Source: Serilophus lunatus
Lineage: Eukaryota > Chordata > Aves > Passeriformes > Eurylaimidae
Reading direction: 5' to 3'
Assembly (NCBI GenBank): GCA_013399895.1
Contig: VXBA01001570.1
Coordinates: 631,488-695,487 of the forward strand
DNA: 64,000 bases
Positions 34,501 to 46,360 of this stretch are shown piece after piece (within the stretch, counting starts at the first letter, position 1; each line of letters begins with the position of its first letter). The notes beneath the pieces are model-generated. The model saw nothing but the letters and a program-made list of their open reading frames with translations. It made no database searches and was not told where the DNA came from. The position numbers were made by a program, and so were the translations under genes.

Positions 34501-37500
34501 TGGGTATCTAAACACGGGCACAACAGCCACCTCCAGAAGAAGCTCTGTGGTCCGGACAGGCAGGAGAAGAGTCTGGAAACAAGGCAACAGGGAGTCCATG
34601 AAAAAGGAGAACTAGAGGGGAAAAAACTCCAACCACAGCCTGTCCTGGGCTTAAATAACACTCTTGGGTGAATGGGTGGGTGTCCTGGGTGAGGCTGCTC
34701 AGCACAATTAAAGCCAATTAGTGCACTCAGGATCCATGAAGTCAAACCACAGCCTTAAGGAAGAGCTGAATGACCCCAGGTAGACTTAATGGCTTCATTC
34801 CTTGGGGTTATTCCCCCACTTCCCATCTGAGCCACCTGCAACCCTGTGCAGGTGCTCTGGATGGTGCATCACCGCCCCAGCCCTGTGTGGGATGGGGTGA
34901 TGGGCCCCAAGGTCAGCTCAGGGGCTGTGCAGGGCCCCTGGGGCCCCACCTCAGGCAGCCTGAGGCATTACTGATGCTCTGTCTCATTGCAGTCATGGGT
35001 AATTGATATGCCCAGATGTTTTCCACTCTGTGATACAGAGGAAGGCAAAAAGCTCCGTGGTTCCTGCCAGACTGACATGTGGAAAATTCCTTCCCGATCC
35101 CAAATCTGCTAATCAGATCAAGCACTTCAGGGAGATTTGGCAAGCGAGCGTGCCTTGAGGAGGAGTCCCTACACCCCCATCCCCACAACTGCTGCCCATC
35201 CAACATCTCACCTCCCACCCTGCCATGACTTGGAGCACCTGGGAGCACAGCTGGCCAGATGTGCCCCTGAGAAACCACTTCTCCTCGATCCTGCAGACAC
35301 CTGGATGAGGCTCAGGATAAGTTATAGCCATGGCCTTGCTGCAGAGCTCCAAGTGTTACGAACATCTTGAGGGCAGAGTGGGACGGCCTTGTCTCCGAGG
35401 GCAGGAGCGGGAGGGATTTATGAACTGAGGTCAGGAAGGGCCACTGTGCTTCTCTCCCCCGCTCCTCCCAAATGCATACACTGCAGCTATTTCTCTCCTC
35501 CAGCAGCTGAATTAAAGCCTCTGGTTTGTAGCAATATCAAATCTCATTTTGCAGGCTCTGAGCAACAGTAAATCCCTGGTCCCTTGCTCTCCGTCAGCCC
35601 TCGCTGCCCCGCAGCGTGTCCTCCTCCAAGGTTGCCTTCAGCTTCCAGCAATTAGGGCTTCTCTGGCATTTTGCTTGACAGGATGGAGGCTCTGTTTCCA
35701 GCCTGATACACACAGAGGAGTTCAATTCCTCTGCACCAGCGCTCTCCAAGCTCTCCTAGGGGACTCCAAGCCTCCCACCCCCATGGAAGCCCCCTTGCCC
35801 TCCGAGCTGGCTGGTGTTGTGAGTGATGCTGGCCCCAATGGCTGGACAGATTAACTCCTTGATATTCCCCTGCACACTGTGCAGCCTCGAGAGCACTTCT
35901 CGGCTTTTTCTTTTCCTTCCCTCTTTTTTTTTNCAAGGATCACATCAACGCCTTCTCCCGTAGCTCTGCACTGGGAGCTCATGATGAGGGAGTTATACAC
36001 CCGTGACCCCTAAATCCTTTTCTGAGTAACTGCTGCTGCAAGCTCTGCTCTCCCATCCTGGAGGCAAACAATCCAGCTCCTTTGTTCCCACCTAAGCTAC
36101 AGTAGCCTCATACAAAGCAACAAAGTCATTGGTATTACACACTTTGGGAGTGCTTTTTTATTTCCCAAAGCAGCACAAACCAGCCGGAGTGTGGTGGTAC
36201 CTGGAGTTCCCAGTGGAGCCCAAGGGGGATTGGGATGTGTGTTGCTAAGGACTCTGTTATACTAAAGTAGAGATGGATGTGAGCCTGGATCAAAATATTT
36301 GTCCTTTCTGGATTTCTGAGCTCTTCTGGGAAGAGGAGCCAGGTTCCCACCAAGCTTCTCTATCACTCCCCTCCTCAGCAAGATGAGGATGGAGGGGAGA
36401 AAACTAGATGGAAAAAACCCCATGGATCAAGATGAAGGCAGTGTAATAAAAGCAAAAGCAAAGGCATGGAAGCAAAGGAAAACAGAAGATATTTTCTCTA
36501 CTTTCTATTAGCAGATGTCCAGCCACTTCCCAGGAAGTAGGGCTTCCAGAACACGTAGCAGTTCTGGAAGACAAAGAGTAGCAGCTGCTCTAGACTCCAA
36601 CCCAAAGAGTGGGAACATACCCATATCTTTTCTCAGCCAAATGGGATCCACAGATTTTCCATGAGGTTTCCCTGCCCCCAAGTTGTTACTCCAGGGGAAC
36701 TCCAATCCTGTGTGCAGCAGTTTGCCCAGTGTGAATCTGCCTTGTCCCCAGTCCAGGATCAATTCAGCCCAACATAAACTTCTTTGGAGACATTTGGTGG
36801 CCTCTCCTTTCCTTCTGCAGCGAGACTGGGATGGACAAAGTTTTCCTGTAGTGTTTTGGCTGTGGAGCTCAGCTGGACATGAAGAAGGGCTGCACTGATC
36901 CTGTCCCACCATCAGGAGGAAGGGGTGGAGTGGTGAGCACGGCAGTGTCCAACCTCTGGCACACAGGTCAGGCTCTGCACCTCATTCTGTTGCCAGCAGC
37001 ACCCACAGGAACTTGGTCATGGCTTGGAGAGTCACCCAAATCACCCAAATTCTCCCTGTGCTCTAAGCAAAAATGATGGGATTCTGTTTAAAGGAGAAAT
37101 CAGAGCACATTTGAGAAGCAGGGGATGAGAGAGCACTGCATGCAGTGCAGGGTCTGATTTTGCTCCTTTCCTCTGTCCAAGGAAGCCAAATTCAACCAGT
37201 CACAGCCCCCAGGTGCCTTCCCCAAGTAGAGGGAGGCAGAGAACTCCATCCTGGTGCTGCTGCACCAAGAGCTGCAGAAGCTATTGCTGCCTTTCCCCCT
37301 CCTCCACTGCAATTAAGGAACAACATGTTTTCCTTCTTCATCCTTTTATCTTTGTCTCCTTCTCGTGCTGCTGTGCTGCCTCTCCCTTGGCGTGACAGCA
37401 GCATCGTGGTACCCAGCTCAGCCTGCAGGGACACACAGCTGGGTATGGAAATGGGCATGAACATGGGCAGGGGTGCCATGCACATGTGTGTGTATGTGTG

Positions 37501-37504
37501 GGGG
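28528..37504. other. Gene-free stretch, no CR1, some CpG-bearing segments
   Basis: Nearly 9 kb without a recognised gene or transposon. A frame at 31972-32517 (plus, 181 codons) has no domain. Short AT-rich segments that retain CpGs, around 30940-30985 and 33610-33710, look like conserved noncoding DNA or possibly an exon (30.9 kb). An unresolved base sits at 35933 beside a T9 run. Nothing else can be supported. Confidence 0.45.
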
Positions 37505-37565
37505 GCTGGAACTAGTTGATCTTTAACAACCTTTCCAACCCAAGCTCGTCTATGATTCTCTGATT
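37505..37565 (+). mobile_element. CR1 LINE 3'-end fragment
   Basis: A plus-strand CR1 terminus of about 60 bp: 'gctggaactagttgatcttt', 'aacctttccaacccaagctc', then 'tctatgattctctgatt', a degenerate version of the terminal ATTCTATG repeat. Strongly 5'-truncated. A GT-rich run (about 37486-37500) immediately precedes it. Confidence 0.88.
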
Positions 37566-38852
37566 GTCCCCACCCCTGTGGCAACTCTGCCACTGGGGAC
37601 TCCCTTTGCTGGCTGCCTCTGCTGTGGGGGTTTAAGGGTAAAAAGAGTGGTTTTGTAGCAGGAGAGAAGTGTGTGTTTGGTCAAGGATGGGCTGTATCCA
37701 GCTGCTGAGCTGCGTCTGCAAACACCCAGCAGTGCCCCACTTGCATGATGTTCCTCTATGTTCTCTGTGCCCTAATGCAGATGCTGAGCTGGGAAGAGAA
37801 GAAACTCAGCCCTGAGAAAGATCTGAGAGCAAGAGGGGTGATGATGGGCATGTGGGGAGGGAGGACAGAGGGCACAGAGGGTGCTGGTTAGGGTGGGTTT
37901 TCATTTCCTCCTCTGCTTGTGCTGAATCCCCATTTCCATCTCACTTGCTGGAGATTTGAGGACTCACTCGGCTGCAGTGTGTGCCCACCTTGCCATAGGG
38001 AAGGGAGCTTTCCTGAAGGAAAGCCCAAACAACCCCCCTGCACTGATCTCCCACCCCTAGAAGCTGTCACTGACGTAGGGATACAGCCCCAGACAATTTG
38101 TAGGTATCACAAATAAAGTTGGCAGCGTTGACAGGGAACAACTCGAGGACATCACCCGCAGGGAGACCCCTCTGGAGCTACAGGCATTGCCTGTGCTGAA
38201 GCTGTTCAATAAATTCCTGGGTTTAAGGCCAGGAGGGAGAGTTCAATCATCCTGCCTGACCTCATCCAACGTAATTTCCTCCCTTGCTCTGGGAACTGGG
38301 GAGATGGGGGTTATTGGAGAAGTCTCAGAGCGATACCTGGAGGTGATGGGGATGGGAATGCTCTGCTCCGCCGCCCACCCACCCGGAATTCATCTCCCTG
38401 CCTAAGTCAGCTCCTGTCTCACACGTCTCTCACTAAATCAAAGGCCCCTCATCCCCCCGGAGGGTAAAGCAGTGTTGTCATCTCAGCAGGGAGCCCTTTG
38501 CAGTGCTCACTCTCTGGGTTTTTCTCCTCGCAGTTCCTTTGCTGTGTGCCAGCCCTGGTGATGAGTCTGGCCCCGTGGAGATGCAGGGAGACCTCATCCC
38601 ACGGAATCCCCCATCCAAGGGGAAAAGATCTAGAAGGAGCACATCCCCCTGAACACTGTGGTGAGCCAGGAAACTTGGGAGAGACAGGACAGCTCACATG
38701 GAATTACTGCAACTTCTGCTCCACCGCCTGCTGTGGTCACACGAGCCAGGAGCAAGGGACAGGGGCTGGTCCTGGTGCTCCCAACTGAGGACTGGGTGGG
38801 AGGAGAATCAGGACCACATCATCACTGAAGGGGTTGATGGATTCATCTTTCA
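37566..38852. other. Noncoding stretch, no gene recognised
   Basis: Unique sequence. A segment at about 38532-38671 is flanked by an acceptor-like ('tttctcctcgcag') and a donor-like (CTGTG|GTGAGC) site and is open in one frame. It lacks protein-like composition and was not called as an exon. Confidence 0.4.
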
Positions 38853-39150
38853 GGGGAGAGGACCACGAAGATGATTAGGAGAGTTGAACATCTCTCTTAT
38901 GAGGAATGATTGAGGGAGCTGGGGGTGTTCAGCCTGGAGAAGAGAAGGCTCCACAAAGTCCTTAGAGCCCCTAAAGGGCTGGAAAGGGACTTTGGACAAG
39001 GGCCTGGAGTAACAGGACAAGGGGGAATGGCTTCCCACTGCCAGAGGGCAGGGTTAGATGAGATACTGGGAAAGAATTGATCCTTGTAAGGGTGGTGAAG
39101 CCCTGGCACAGGTTGCCCAGAGAAGCTGTAGCTGCCCCATCCCTGGAAGT
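38853..39150 (+). mobile_element. CR1 LINE fragment lacking its 3' terminus
   Basis: A plus-strand CR1 copy: 'gaccacgaagatgattagga', 'ctcttatgaggaatgattga', 'gttcagcctggagaagagaa', 'ggaatggcttcccactgcca', 'aagccctggcacaggttgcc', 'gctgccccatccctggaagt'. It then stops at an A7 run (about 39153) without the final ~80 bp of CR1. CR1 insertion normally keeps the 3' end and loses the 5' end, so a later deletion or rearrangement removed the terminus. Both ends are incomplete and the copy is inactive. Confidence 0.93.
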
Positions 39151-40493
39151 TTAAAAAAATCCCCTCTTTAAACTGGACTGCATTTCACAACTGTGCTCTG
39201 CACTATTTGCTTTTGCTTTATATTGTTCTCAGAGGGCTGGGGATGACAAGGACACTTATTATTATATACTTCTACATGTGAGTGCCTGCACACGGGCTCA
39301 GGTGTCTGTGGGTCGGAATAAATTACAGGGAGACGGGGAGAGGAAATGTTGCATTTCATTAAAGCCCTGCTTTCCATTTGCACTGGGAGTTTCTCCGGTT
39401 AGAAGTCAAACTGCACAGCCACCACTTGCTAATTGAGCTTTTCAGAATCAAAGGCTTTAGCCAAAGGGATAAATATATAAAATTGTCGGGAAGGAAGCAT
39501 TTCCTTCTTGAATTCCAAGTGAAAACTGAGATAATACGGATTTCTTTTGATAATAAAAGCAGCAGAAACAGATATCTGATCTCTGTGGCTAAAGGCAGCT
39601 TGAAACAGAAGTAAAAGATTTGCTTATCAGGCCAGGAGGACTGTTCTAAGCGACTGAAATTACATTAGGAAAATCATGTCCTTGTTTGTCTTCTATAATT
39701 GTCTTTTGTTGCTTTAGCCTCTTTTCCAGGTAACTCTGTCACTGAGATATTTGTTCAATCTCTGCTTTTTTCCCTACTTGTTAGATCATCTTTCCAAAAG
39801 GACCAGCAAAGAGCATCAATGACACGACAGCGTTGGAGCATCTCAAACATTTGCATTTTGGGGGGGATTTGCAGGATCCACCCACCCCCATCCACCCATC
39901 TCCTTGACTTCCCTGGATTTCCCTTTTTATTCTTCTTTTCCCAGGCCAGCAGTGACCATTCCTCACTCCTCAGACCTCTGGACAGGGAGATGGAGGAGGG
40001 AGTCACGCCTTGTTAACCCCCGCTTTCCTGTGGCTGCTGGTGATTTATTACAAGCAACGAGGCATGAGGAGAGCGAGGCAGGACCAGGAGCATCGTGGCT
40101 CCTTCCCAGCTCAGGGCTGGTTAATAACCTCTTATGGAGGGAAGGGGAGGAGGCAGCACTTACTGGCTGAAAAAGTAGACGATGTGGAGTTTTATTTATT
40201 TCATGCCTTGGTTTTTAAAGGAGAAAAATGCCTCTATTTCAGATGGGGCAGCTCCAAAGCATATCTGCAGCATGTCAGGAGTGTTCAGCCTTGAGCAGAG
40301 AGGCCAGATCCTGCTCTGGGTTGAAATTTCAGATGCTTGGGTGGATTTTGGGGCGAGGAAGCGTCTTCCACCACTGCCTAACAAAGGCAAAACCCCTCCA
40401 TATGCCCTGTGTTTATGTATTCTCACCTGGTTTCTGGCTCAGCTTTCATCATCTGATTTGCTTTTTGCCCCAAGAATTAAGTGTAGTTCGCTG

Positions 40494-40496
<3 letters not shown>
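39151..40496. other. Noncoding stretch, partly AT-rich
   Basis: No gene or clear transposon. The part at 39380-39760 is AT-rich and unique. A short match to the CR1 phrase 'gtgttcagcc' at about 40281 is too short to call. Confidence 0.4.
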
Positions 40497-40528
<32 letters not shown>

Positions 40529-40556
40529 ATTAAAAAAAAAAAAAAAAAAAAAAAAA
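40497..40556. repeat. Double poly-A tract
   Basis: Two A-runs of about 29 and 25 bases are separated by 'gagatt'. Each run is preceded by 'gatt', and 'gtgatt' follows the second one, giving the layout GATT-A29-GAGATT-A25-GTGATTA. This looks like a tandem duplication of a poly-A tract with its flank, or an assembly artefact. An (AAAT)n-like run follows at about 40566-40582. Confidence 0.9.
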
Positions 40557-43071
40557 GTGATTACTAATTAAATAAATAAATAACAAGAATTTAAAAAAAA
40601 CTCCTCAACTGGAAACTGCAGCTTTTTGCAAAACTGTGAAATTTATGTAACGACAGCTAAATTGAATGAAATTAGGAAGAAAAGGGCCTGTCTATTTATG
40701 TGAAGAGTTTTCAGAGTTATCATAATTAATTATAACAAACATTTTGCAATGCACATTAAGTCCCAGGCTCTGAGGCTTGGGCTGGTTCCTGACACTCCAG
40801 TTTGGGATGAGGGGCTGAGCTGCCAGAGGTGACCTGGTCTCATCCTCACCAGCAGGACCACAAAGGTGTAAAATGGAGCAGAGTGTGACCTGTTCCTCCA
40901 CCTGAGCATGGAAATGAAGCCAAAAATGCAGTAAACCCCCCTTATATTGATTAAAACCACATCAGGCAGGGTTTGGTTCATGAAGCCAAACACACTCCAT
41001 GCATCCCATCAGCTCCATGGAGCATCCAGGCTCCTCACAGGATGTGACCCAGGTGTCCTTGTGGAAATGCCTTGTCCAGGTGGGAAATAAAGCCAGGGTT
41101 TATACAAAACACTTCACAAATATTTGGGGGATTTCAGGAGTTAATGGTGGCACCAGTTTTGCCTCACTGGTCCCTTCCCACAGTGCCAGGCTGGAGGGGA
41201 TGGATGGACACTAATGACTCCAGTGCCACTTGTTAAGATTTAATTAGGGACTTGTGGCTCTGGATCTGACCTCACTTGTGGCTCTTGGGTCTGCATGAAT
41301 CTTAAATTCCAATAAAGAGCCCCTGACTCCCACTCCTGGCTGCCCAGATTGGAAATGGGTTAGGAAAGGATGTCAGTGGAGCAACATCCAGGAAAATTGG
41401 GATAAAGAGGGTGATGGGATTTTTTGAGGATTCACACCAGGAAAGAGGCTCCTTGGAGCTGAATCATCCCAAGGATTCCTCCTGTATCTCTGGACAGAGG
41501 CAGGAGTTTGAGGTAAATCATCCCATTTTGAGGCTATTTGATGTAAATGATCTCAGTTTGAGGTAAATATCCCTGATTTGAGCAGAGTCCATTCCCCAGT
41601 GAGGTGAGCAGCCAGCTCCCTCCTGGCCTGCATAGGTTTGTTGCATTCCCCTTAAACCCTCCCAAGGTTTTTAAGATATATGGCTTGGGGGGTTATGGAT
41701 TGGAAGGTTCAAAGCCCATAAGGACACCCAGGCTGGGATCCTCCCTCTGGAGCAGGGACCCTGCTCCCAAACATCCTCCTGCTCAGCACTAATAAACCAC
41801 TGCCTGTCCCACCAGCGGTGTGTTCCCATTGAGCTGAAGAGCAATAAGCCAAATGGGAGCCCACACTCCTCTCACCTACAAGGTGGTCGCTCAGCACCAC
41901 GATGTGTGGGGTTGTTTTGGGTCCCAGATGCAGCAGGACTGATCCTGCCCCATAACATGGACACAGTGGTGTCCTTGGAGCAGCCTGGGAGCTCAGCTGC
42001 CACTCCCCACTGCTTCCTGCCATTCCCAAAACCTCCTTGAATATTTGGCCCAGCAACAGCAAGAGATGGTTGTTTGGGCTTCTCCTGGCACTGACTAGAG
42101 ATGGTTTTATTTAATTTTTATAATAAAATTATGTTTTTAAATATTTATTTTATTACAGCCCCACACTGGTCCCCAGTTGCTGCCCTGGATGCCCCCCCAG
42201 GTACCACCAAGACAGATGCAGGGACATGGTCACAGCTTCCAAAAAGAGGGTTCCTGGGGTGCTCTGGTCACCCCACAGTCACCCACTGGAGACACAGCCC
42301 CCAGGAACAGCATCCTGCATCCGTGGCCCTGCTCCAAATGGACTCTTGTCCCACGGCTGATTTGTGGCTGCCTGAGGGCCTCAGCCTGCTGTGTCAGGAG
42401 GTAAATCATAACTAGTTTTTGTGCTTTCAGCAAAAATGAGAAAGGAAAGGAAGCTGGAATAATCATAAAAAAATCCTCCTGCCCCCCCAGCAAGTAACAA
42501 ACTGCTGTGGAGACACAACTGCCACTGGCTGCTGCTCCGGGAGGAATGCAGAGGGTTATGGATGAACTGCAACACTGAGAGCAGGGCAAGACCTCTGGGG
42601 TGGGATGTGAGACCACCCTGGGTGGGATATGGGAACCTCCCAGTGCCATCCCACCACCAGCAAACACAAGGCCAGGAAATCCAAAAGCATCCTGGGCTTT
42701 CGTGCAATGGGGGATGGAGAAGGTTGAGGTGTCCCCTGCATTCCCTGGGCTTTGGTGGCACGGAGTCATTTTATTTCCACAGCACTAAGTGATTTGGGTT
42801 TGGCTTCCAAGTCTAAAACAAATATTTTAATTTACTATGTGTAACAGGCTAAATATTATTATCCACAGAGCTCTTCCAAACAATGTGCTTTAACCATTTG
42901 GGGAAAACTATTGTGCAGAGCCTGAAGGAAGAACCTGAAACTCCAGCTTTGGGCTCCAGTAATAACCACCCACAAAATCCATTGTGGTTTTTAGCCCCTT
43001 CTTTGAAATCCAGGGGGCAAAAGGACTAACAGGGCTAGACAGAAAAGGGCCAGGGTGGCCAGAGACTGATC
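40557..43071. other. Noncoding stretch with small local duplications
   Basis: No gene recognised. A 24-bp imperfect direct repeat ('acttgtggctct' twice) lies at about 41250-41297, and a degenerate 'tttgaggtaaat' repeat at about 41508-41582. A minus-strand frame of 179 codons (42230-42769) has no domain and overlaps another frame on the same strand. Confidence 0.4.
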
Positions 43072-43236
43072 AGACTGCCCAGAGAAGCTGTGGCTGCCCC
43101 ATCCCTGGGAGTGTCCAAGGCCAGGTTGGAACAACCTGGGACAGTGGCAGGTGTCCCTGCCCAGGGCAGGGGGTGGGACAGGATGGGCTTTAAGGTCCCT
43201 CCCAACCCAAACCAGTCTGGGATTCTGTGATTCCCT
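43072..43236 (+). mobile_element. CR1 LINE 3'-end fragment
   Basis: A plus-strand CR1 terminus: 'ctgcccagagaagctgtggc', 'atccctgggagtgtccaagg', 'gaacaacctgggacagtggc', 'aggtgtccctgcccagggca', 'ggtccctcccaacccaaacc', ending 'gggattctgtgattccctga', a good relic of the terminal octamer repeat. It is 5'-truncated to about 165 bp and is among the least diverged copies here. Confidence 0.95.
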
Positions 43237-44589
43237 GATATTTTGGGGATGTTCTCCCATTCCCAGAGTTTCCCTGAGTGCAGCAGTGAAATGAGCGGCT
43301 CCTCGGCATCAGCGGCGCCGGTGAAAGGAGCAGAGTTATTCCTCCTACTTGCTGCATATTATTCCTGATGCTGGACCAAGTCCCAGGATTGCAGATCCAA
43401 GGGGTTTGGGTTTAAAAAAGCTTGTTTTGGTGCAGGATTTGGTTTGAAGCAATTTATGAATTCAGCTGCCAGCTGAGGGTGCTCAGCTGGGACCCACAGG
43501 AAAAAAGGAAAGGAAAGAAATATGGAGTTATTCCTTCCCAGACCAGAAACCAACTCAATATTTAAGTTAAAAAAAAAAAAAAAGCCAAGTTATGCCAATG
43601 CAACTCCACTGAAAATTTTTACTTAATCTGCTGCCATGATTGAGCCAGATGGATAAAATTAAACCTACTGGGGAAGAGCCACACGTGCTTTTCTTCATTT
43701 GCAACCAATATATCAACTCAGCCTTCCTGCATGGATTATGAAACACAAATCTTCCTGCTTTCAGAGCCCAGAAATAAAGCAATAATGGCATAGAATTAAT
43801 ATAAATATTGGGGGAAATCATGTTTCCTGTCATTTAAAGAAGAAATCTTTATACAACAGAAAAGCTGGCAGGTCCATCACAGTGCTGCTGGGTAGAAAAA
43901 ATAAAATATCATTAGACAGGACTCAGGAATCATGAGACTGATGTAAAATCATTACATTTTTAAAAACAGAGATTAAATTGCACCCTTTGATACACATCCC
44001 ACACTCCCACACGATATGTCAGAGCAGCAGCAACAGGGTCCAGGGGGATTATTGGAAGGTAAATCCAAGCCTTGTGCTTCTATGTGAAAAGCTGTGGGTT
44101 TGCTTTGTCACTTCAAATGCTGGATTAAATATGTATTTGTGTGTGTGTGTGTGTGCATATATATGTACATATAATCTCTCTGCCAGGACTGCCCCTCCAT
44201 CCCATCCTTGTGGGGTTCAGGGAGGTTAATAGAGACATCCCAGCCTCCCCCTTCCAGGCAACAAATCCATTATGTAGATGGAGCTGCCTTTGACTCATCA
44301 GCCTGTACCTTTTATGCATTTTGGCAGAGAAACATCATTGACTCATATCATAAATCAAGTATTTTTTTCCCTGTGAAGCTCCAGCCAGGCTGTGAACACT
44401 TTCATTAGGGTTTGGGGACACCCTGTCCCAGCTGGGCTTGGACCCAAATCCTTCCCTCCCAGTTGCATAAGCAGGGGGGAAAGTGGTGGAGGCCCAGGTC
44501 AGCCCTCAGGGTGGGTGAGTTGGGGACAGGGTTGTCCCTTTTCCAAGTGACCTCTGCTGCAGCTTTGTGGGGACCAGGGAGTTTTACAA
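43237..44589. other. Noncoding stretch, AT-rich centre
   Basis: A tight CpG cluster ('gcggctcctcgg...gcggcgccgg') lies at about 43294-43322. An A15 run lies at about 43570-43583, and AT-rich unique sequence extends to about 44130. A (GT)10 microsatellite follows. No gene recognised. Confidence 0.4.
44136..44177. repeat. (GT)n with flanking (AT)n microsatellite
   Basis: About ten GT units followed by 'gcatatatatgtacatata'. This is a typical vertebrate dinucleotide repeat. Confidence 0.9.
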
Positions 44590-44856
44590 GGGGCTGAAGT
44601 GCCAGGCCAAGGGGGAATGGCTTCCCACTGTCAGAGGGCAGAGCTAGAGGGGATATTGGAAGAAATTCTTCCCTGGGAGGCTGGGGAGGCCCTGGCACAG
44701 GGTGCCCAGAGAAGCTGTGGCTGCCCCATCCCTGGAAGTGTCCAAGGCCAGGTTGGAGCCACCTGGGACAGTGGGAAGTGTCCCTGCCTGTGGCCAGGGA
44801 GTGGAAGTGGATGATGCTTGAGGTCCTTCCCAACCCAAACCATTCCATGAATGTGG
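44590..44856 (+). mobile_element. CR1 LINE fragment with intact 3' region
   Basis: A plus-strand CR1 copy of about 265 bp: 'ggggaatggcttcccactgt', 'gggatattggaagaaattct', 'aggccctggcacagggtgcc', 'gctgccccatccctggaagt', 'gagccacctgggacagtggg', 'gtccttcccaacccaaacca', ending 'ttccatgaatg'. It is 5'-truncated. The plus frame through it is a relic of the CR1 ORF2 end and 3' region, not a host gene. Confidence 0.95.
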
Positions 44857-45923
44857 AGAGGGGGAACCTGCAGGTGAGAGAAGCCCAGGGGCCCCAGATT
44901 TCTGCATGGACACCTGGATGCAGAGCCCATGGTCTTGCCATGGTGGCTCTGACCAAGTTATTTTGTCACCCTCTGCTTCATTTTCCTCCTTTCTAAGACA
45001 CCTCTGCTGCTGTTAATATTGATAATGGATTTTGGAGGTGCTCAGATGAAAAATAAAGAAGAGCCAAGTGCAGGAAATCATTGCATGAGCAAAACCAGGA
45101 GGATTCTGTAGCCCTGGCCAGCCCCTATCACCCACCTCCCCTTTCTGTCTGTGGCAATCACTGTCCCTCATCCATCTCTGACTCTACCAGAGCCTTCTCC
45201 AGCTTCCACTTCTTGCAGCTACCAGGGAGCTTTTCCACAGACTGCTTTGTCAGGGGGAGTTAATTCTTCCTGGAAAACTTCCCCCCAGCTCATTTCCCAT
45301 GTCCAAAGTGATCAAAAGTGGAGAGTGTGGAATAAAAGCTCCAGCATGTGTTGGACATCAGGCAGGGAGCAATGACCAGAATGGGACTATGCCAGAATGG
45401 GACTGGGGGTTTTTCTAACCCAGTCTGGATGATCACCCCTGTCTGGAAAACCACCAGCTCCTGTGTTTGTAGCAGCAGACTCTACATGCTTGCCCTTCTT
45501 CCACTCCTGCTGCAGCTGGAGTGGCCAAGCCCATCCCATCAGTGTCCCCAGAACTGAGCCACCACATCCCTTCTTAAGCCCTGGAGCCAAAGGGAGCCTC
45601 TGCCAGGACCAAATAATCACCATTAGAGGCTCCTTTAGGAAAATTCCAGCCCAAGGCTTTAAAAGCAAGTTAGGGACAAGAGAAAAAAAAGCAAATTAAT
45701 TTAATAAGAGCTTAATTGGATTCTCCACAGCGGAGAAAGCTGCTGCTTCCCAGCAAATGTCCCCTGCAGCAGCTTATGAGGCCACCAGCTCCCCCAGTTA
45801 CACCAGTGCTGAGGGAGCCCAAGTCTCTCCTTGCAGCTCAAGGCATGTCTTAGCATCCCTGTAAAGCCTGGCCCAAAATCCATGGGATGATTGGCAGGTG
45901 GGTGAACAGAAGCAATAAACAAT
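44857..45923. other. Noncoding stretch between CR1 copies
   Basis: Unique sequence with no recognised exon, RNA gene or transposon. Confidence 0.4.
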
Positions 45924-46022
45924 GAGGGTGGGCAGGCCCTGGCACAGGGTGCCCAGAGAAGCTGTGGCTGCCCCATCCCTGGAAGTGTCCAAGGCCGGGT
46001 TGGAGCCACCTGGGATAGTGGA
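45924..46022 (+). mobile_element. CR1 LINE internal fragment, both ends missing
   Basis: A plus-strand CR1 piece: 'gtgggcaggccctggcacag', 'ggtgcccagagaagctgtgg', 'ctgccccatccctggaagtg', 'gagccacctgggatagtgg'. It stops there without the 'ccttccaacccaaaccatt' terminus. It very closely matches the copy at 44697-44775. The 3' loss is unusual for CR1, and the junction lies 60 bp from an oppositely oriented CR1 (46084), so a rearrangement is likely. Confidence 0.92.
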
Positions 46023-46083
46023 GATCCCCCCAAAAGCAAGAAAGCAACTGAAAATGATGGGGAACGAAACAGAGTCAAAGTTG

Positions 46084-46360
46084 TCACAGAATCACACAAC
46101 ATGCTGAGCTGGAAGGGACCCACAAGGATCACTGAGTTCAACCCTCAGTCCTGCACAGGCCCATCCCCAGGAGTCACACCTTGTCCCTGAGAGTATCCAA
46201 ACACTCCTGGAGCTCTGGCACCTTGGTGCTGTGCCCACTGCCCTGGGGAACCTGTTCAGTGCCCAACCCCCCTCTGGGGGAAAAATCTCTTTCTAATATC
46301 CAACATAAACCTCTGCTGAGACAACCTCAGGCTGTTCCCTTTTGTCCACAGGCTCAGGCA
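46084..46360 (-). mobile_element. CR1 LINE fragment (third subfamily), 3' part
   Basis: A minus-strand CR1 copy with a distinct 3' type. The plus strand reads 'tcacagaatcacacaacatg', 'ctgagctggaagggacccac', 'aaggatcactgagttcaacc', 'ctcctggagctctggcacct', 'cagtgcccaacccccctctg', 'tttctaatatccaacataaa', 'caacctcaggctgttccctt'. The same type recurs at 57180-57462. It is 5'-truncated and inactive. It faces the plus-strand piece at 45924-46022. Confidence 0.93.

Noticed and set aside
38532..38671. Segment with acceptor-like and donor-like borders
   Set aside because: It is open in one frame, but the peptide is Pro/Ser/Arg-rich and low-information; AG/GT pairs at this distance are common.
40255..40330. 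Possible CR1 piece ('gtgttcagcc' and 'agagaggcc')
   Set aside because: The match is only about ten contiguous bases with poor extension on both sides.
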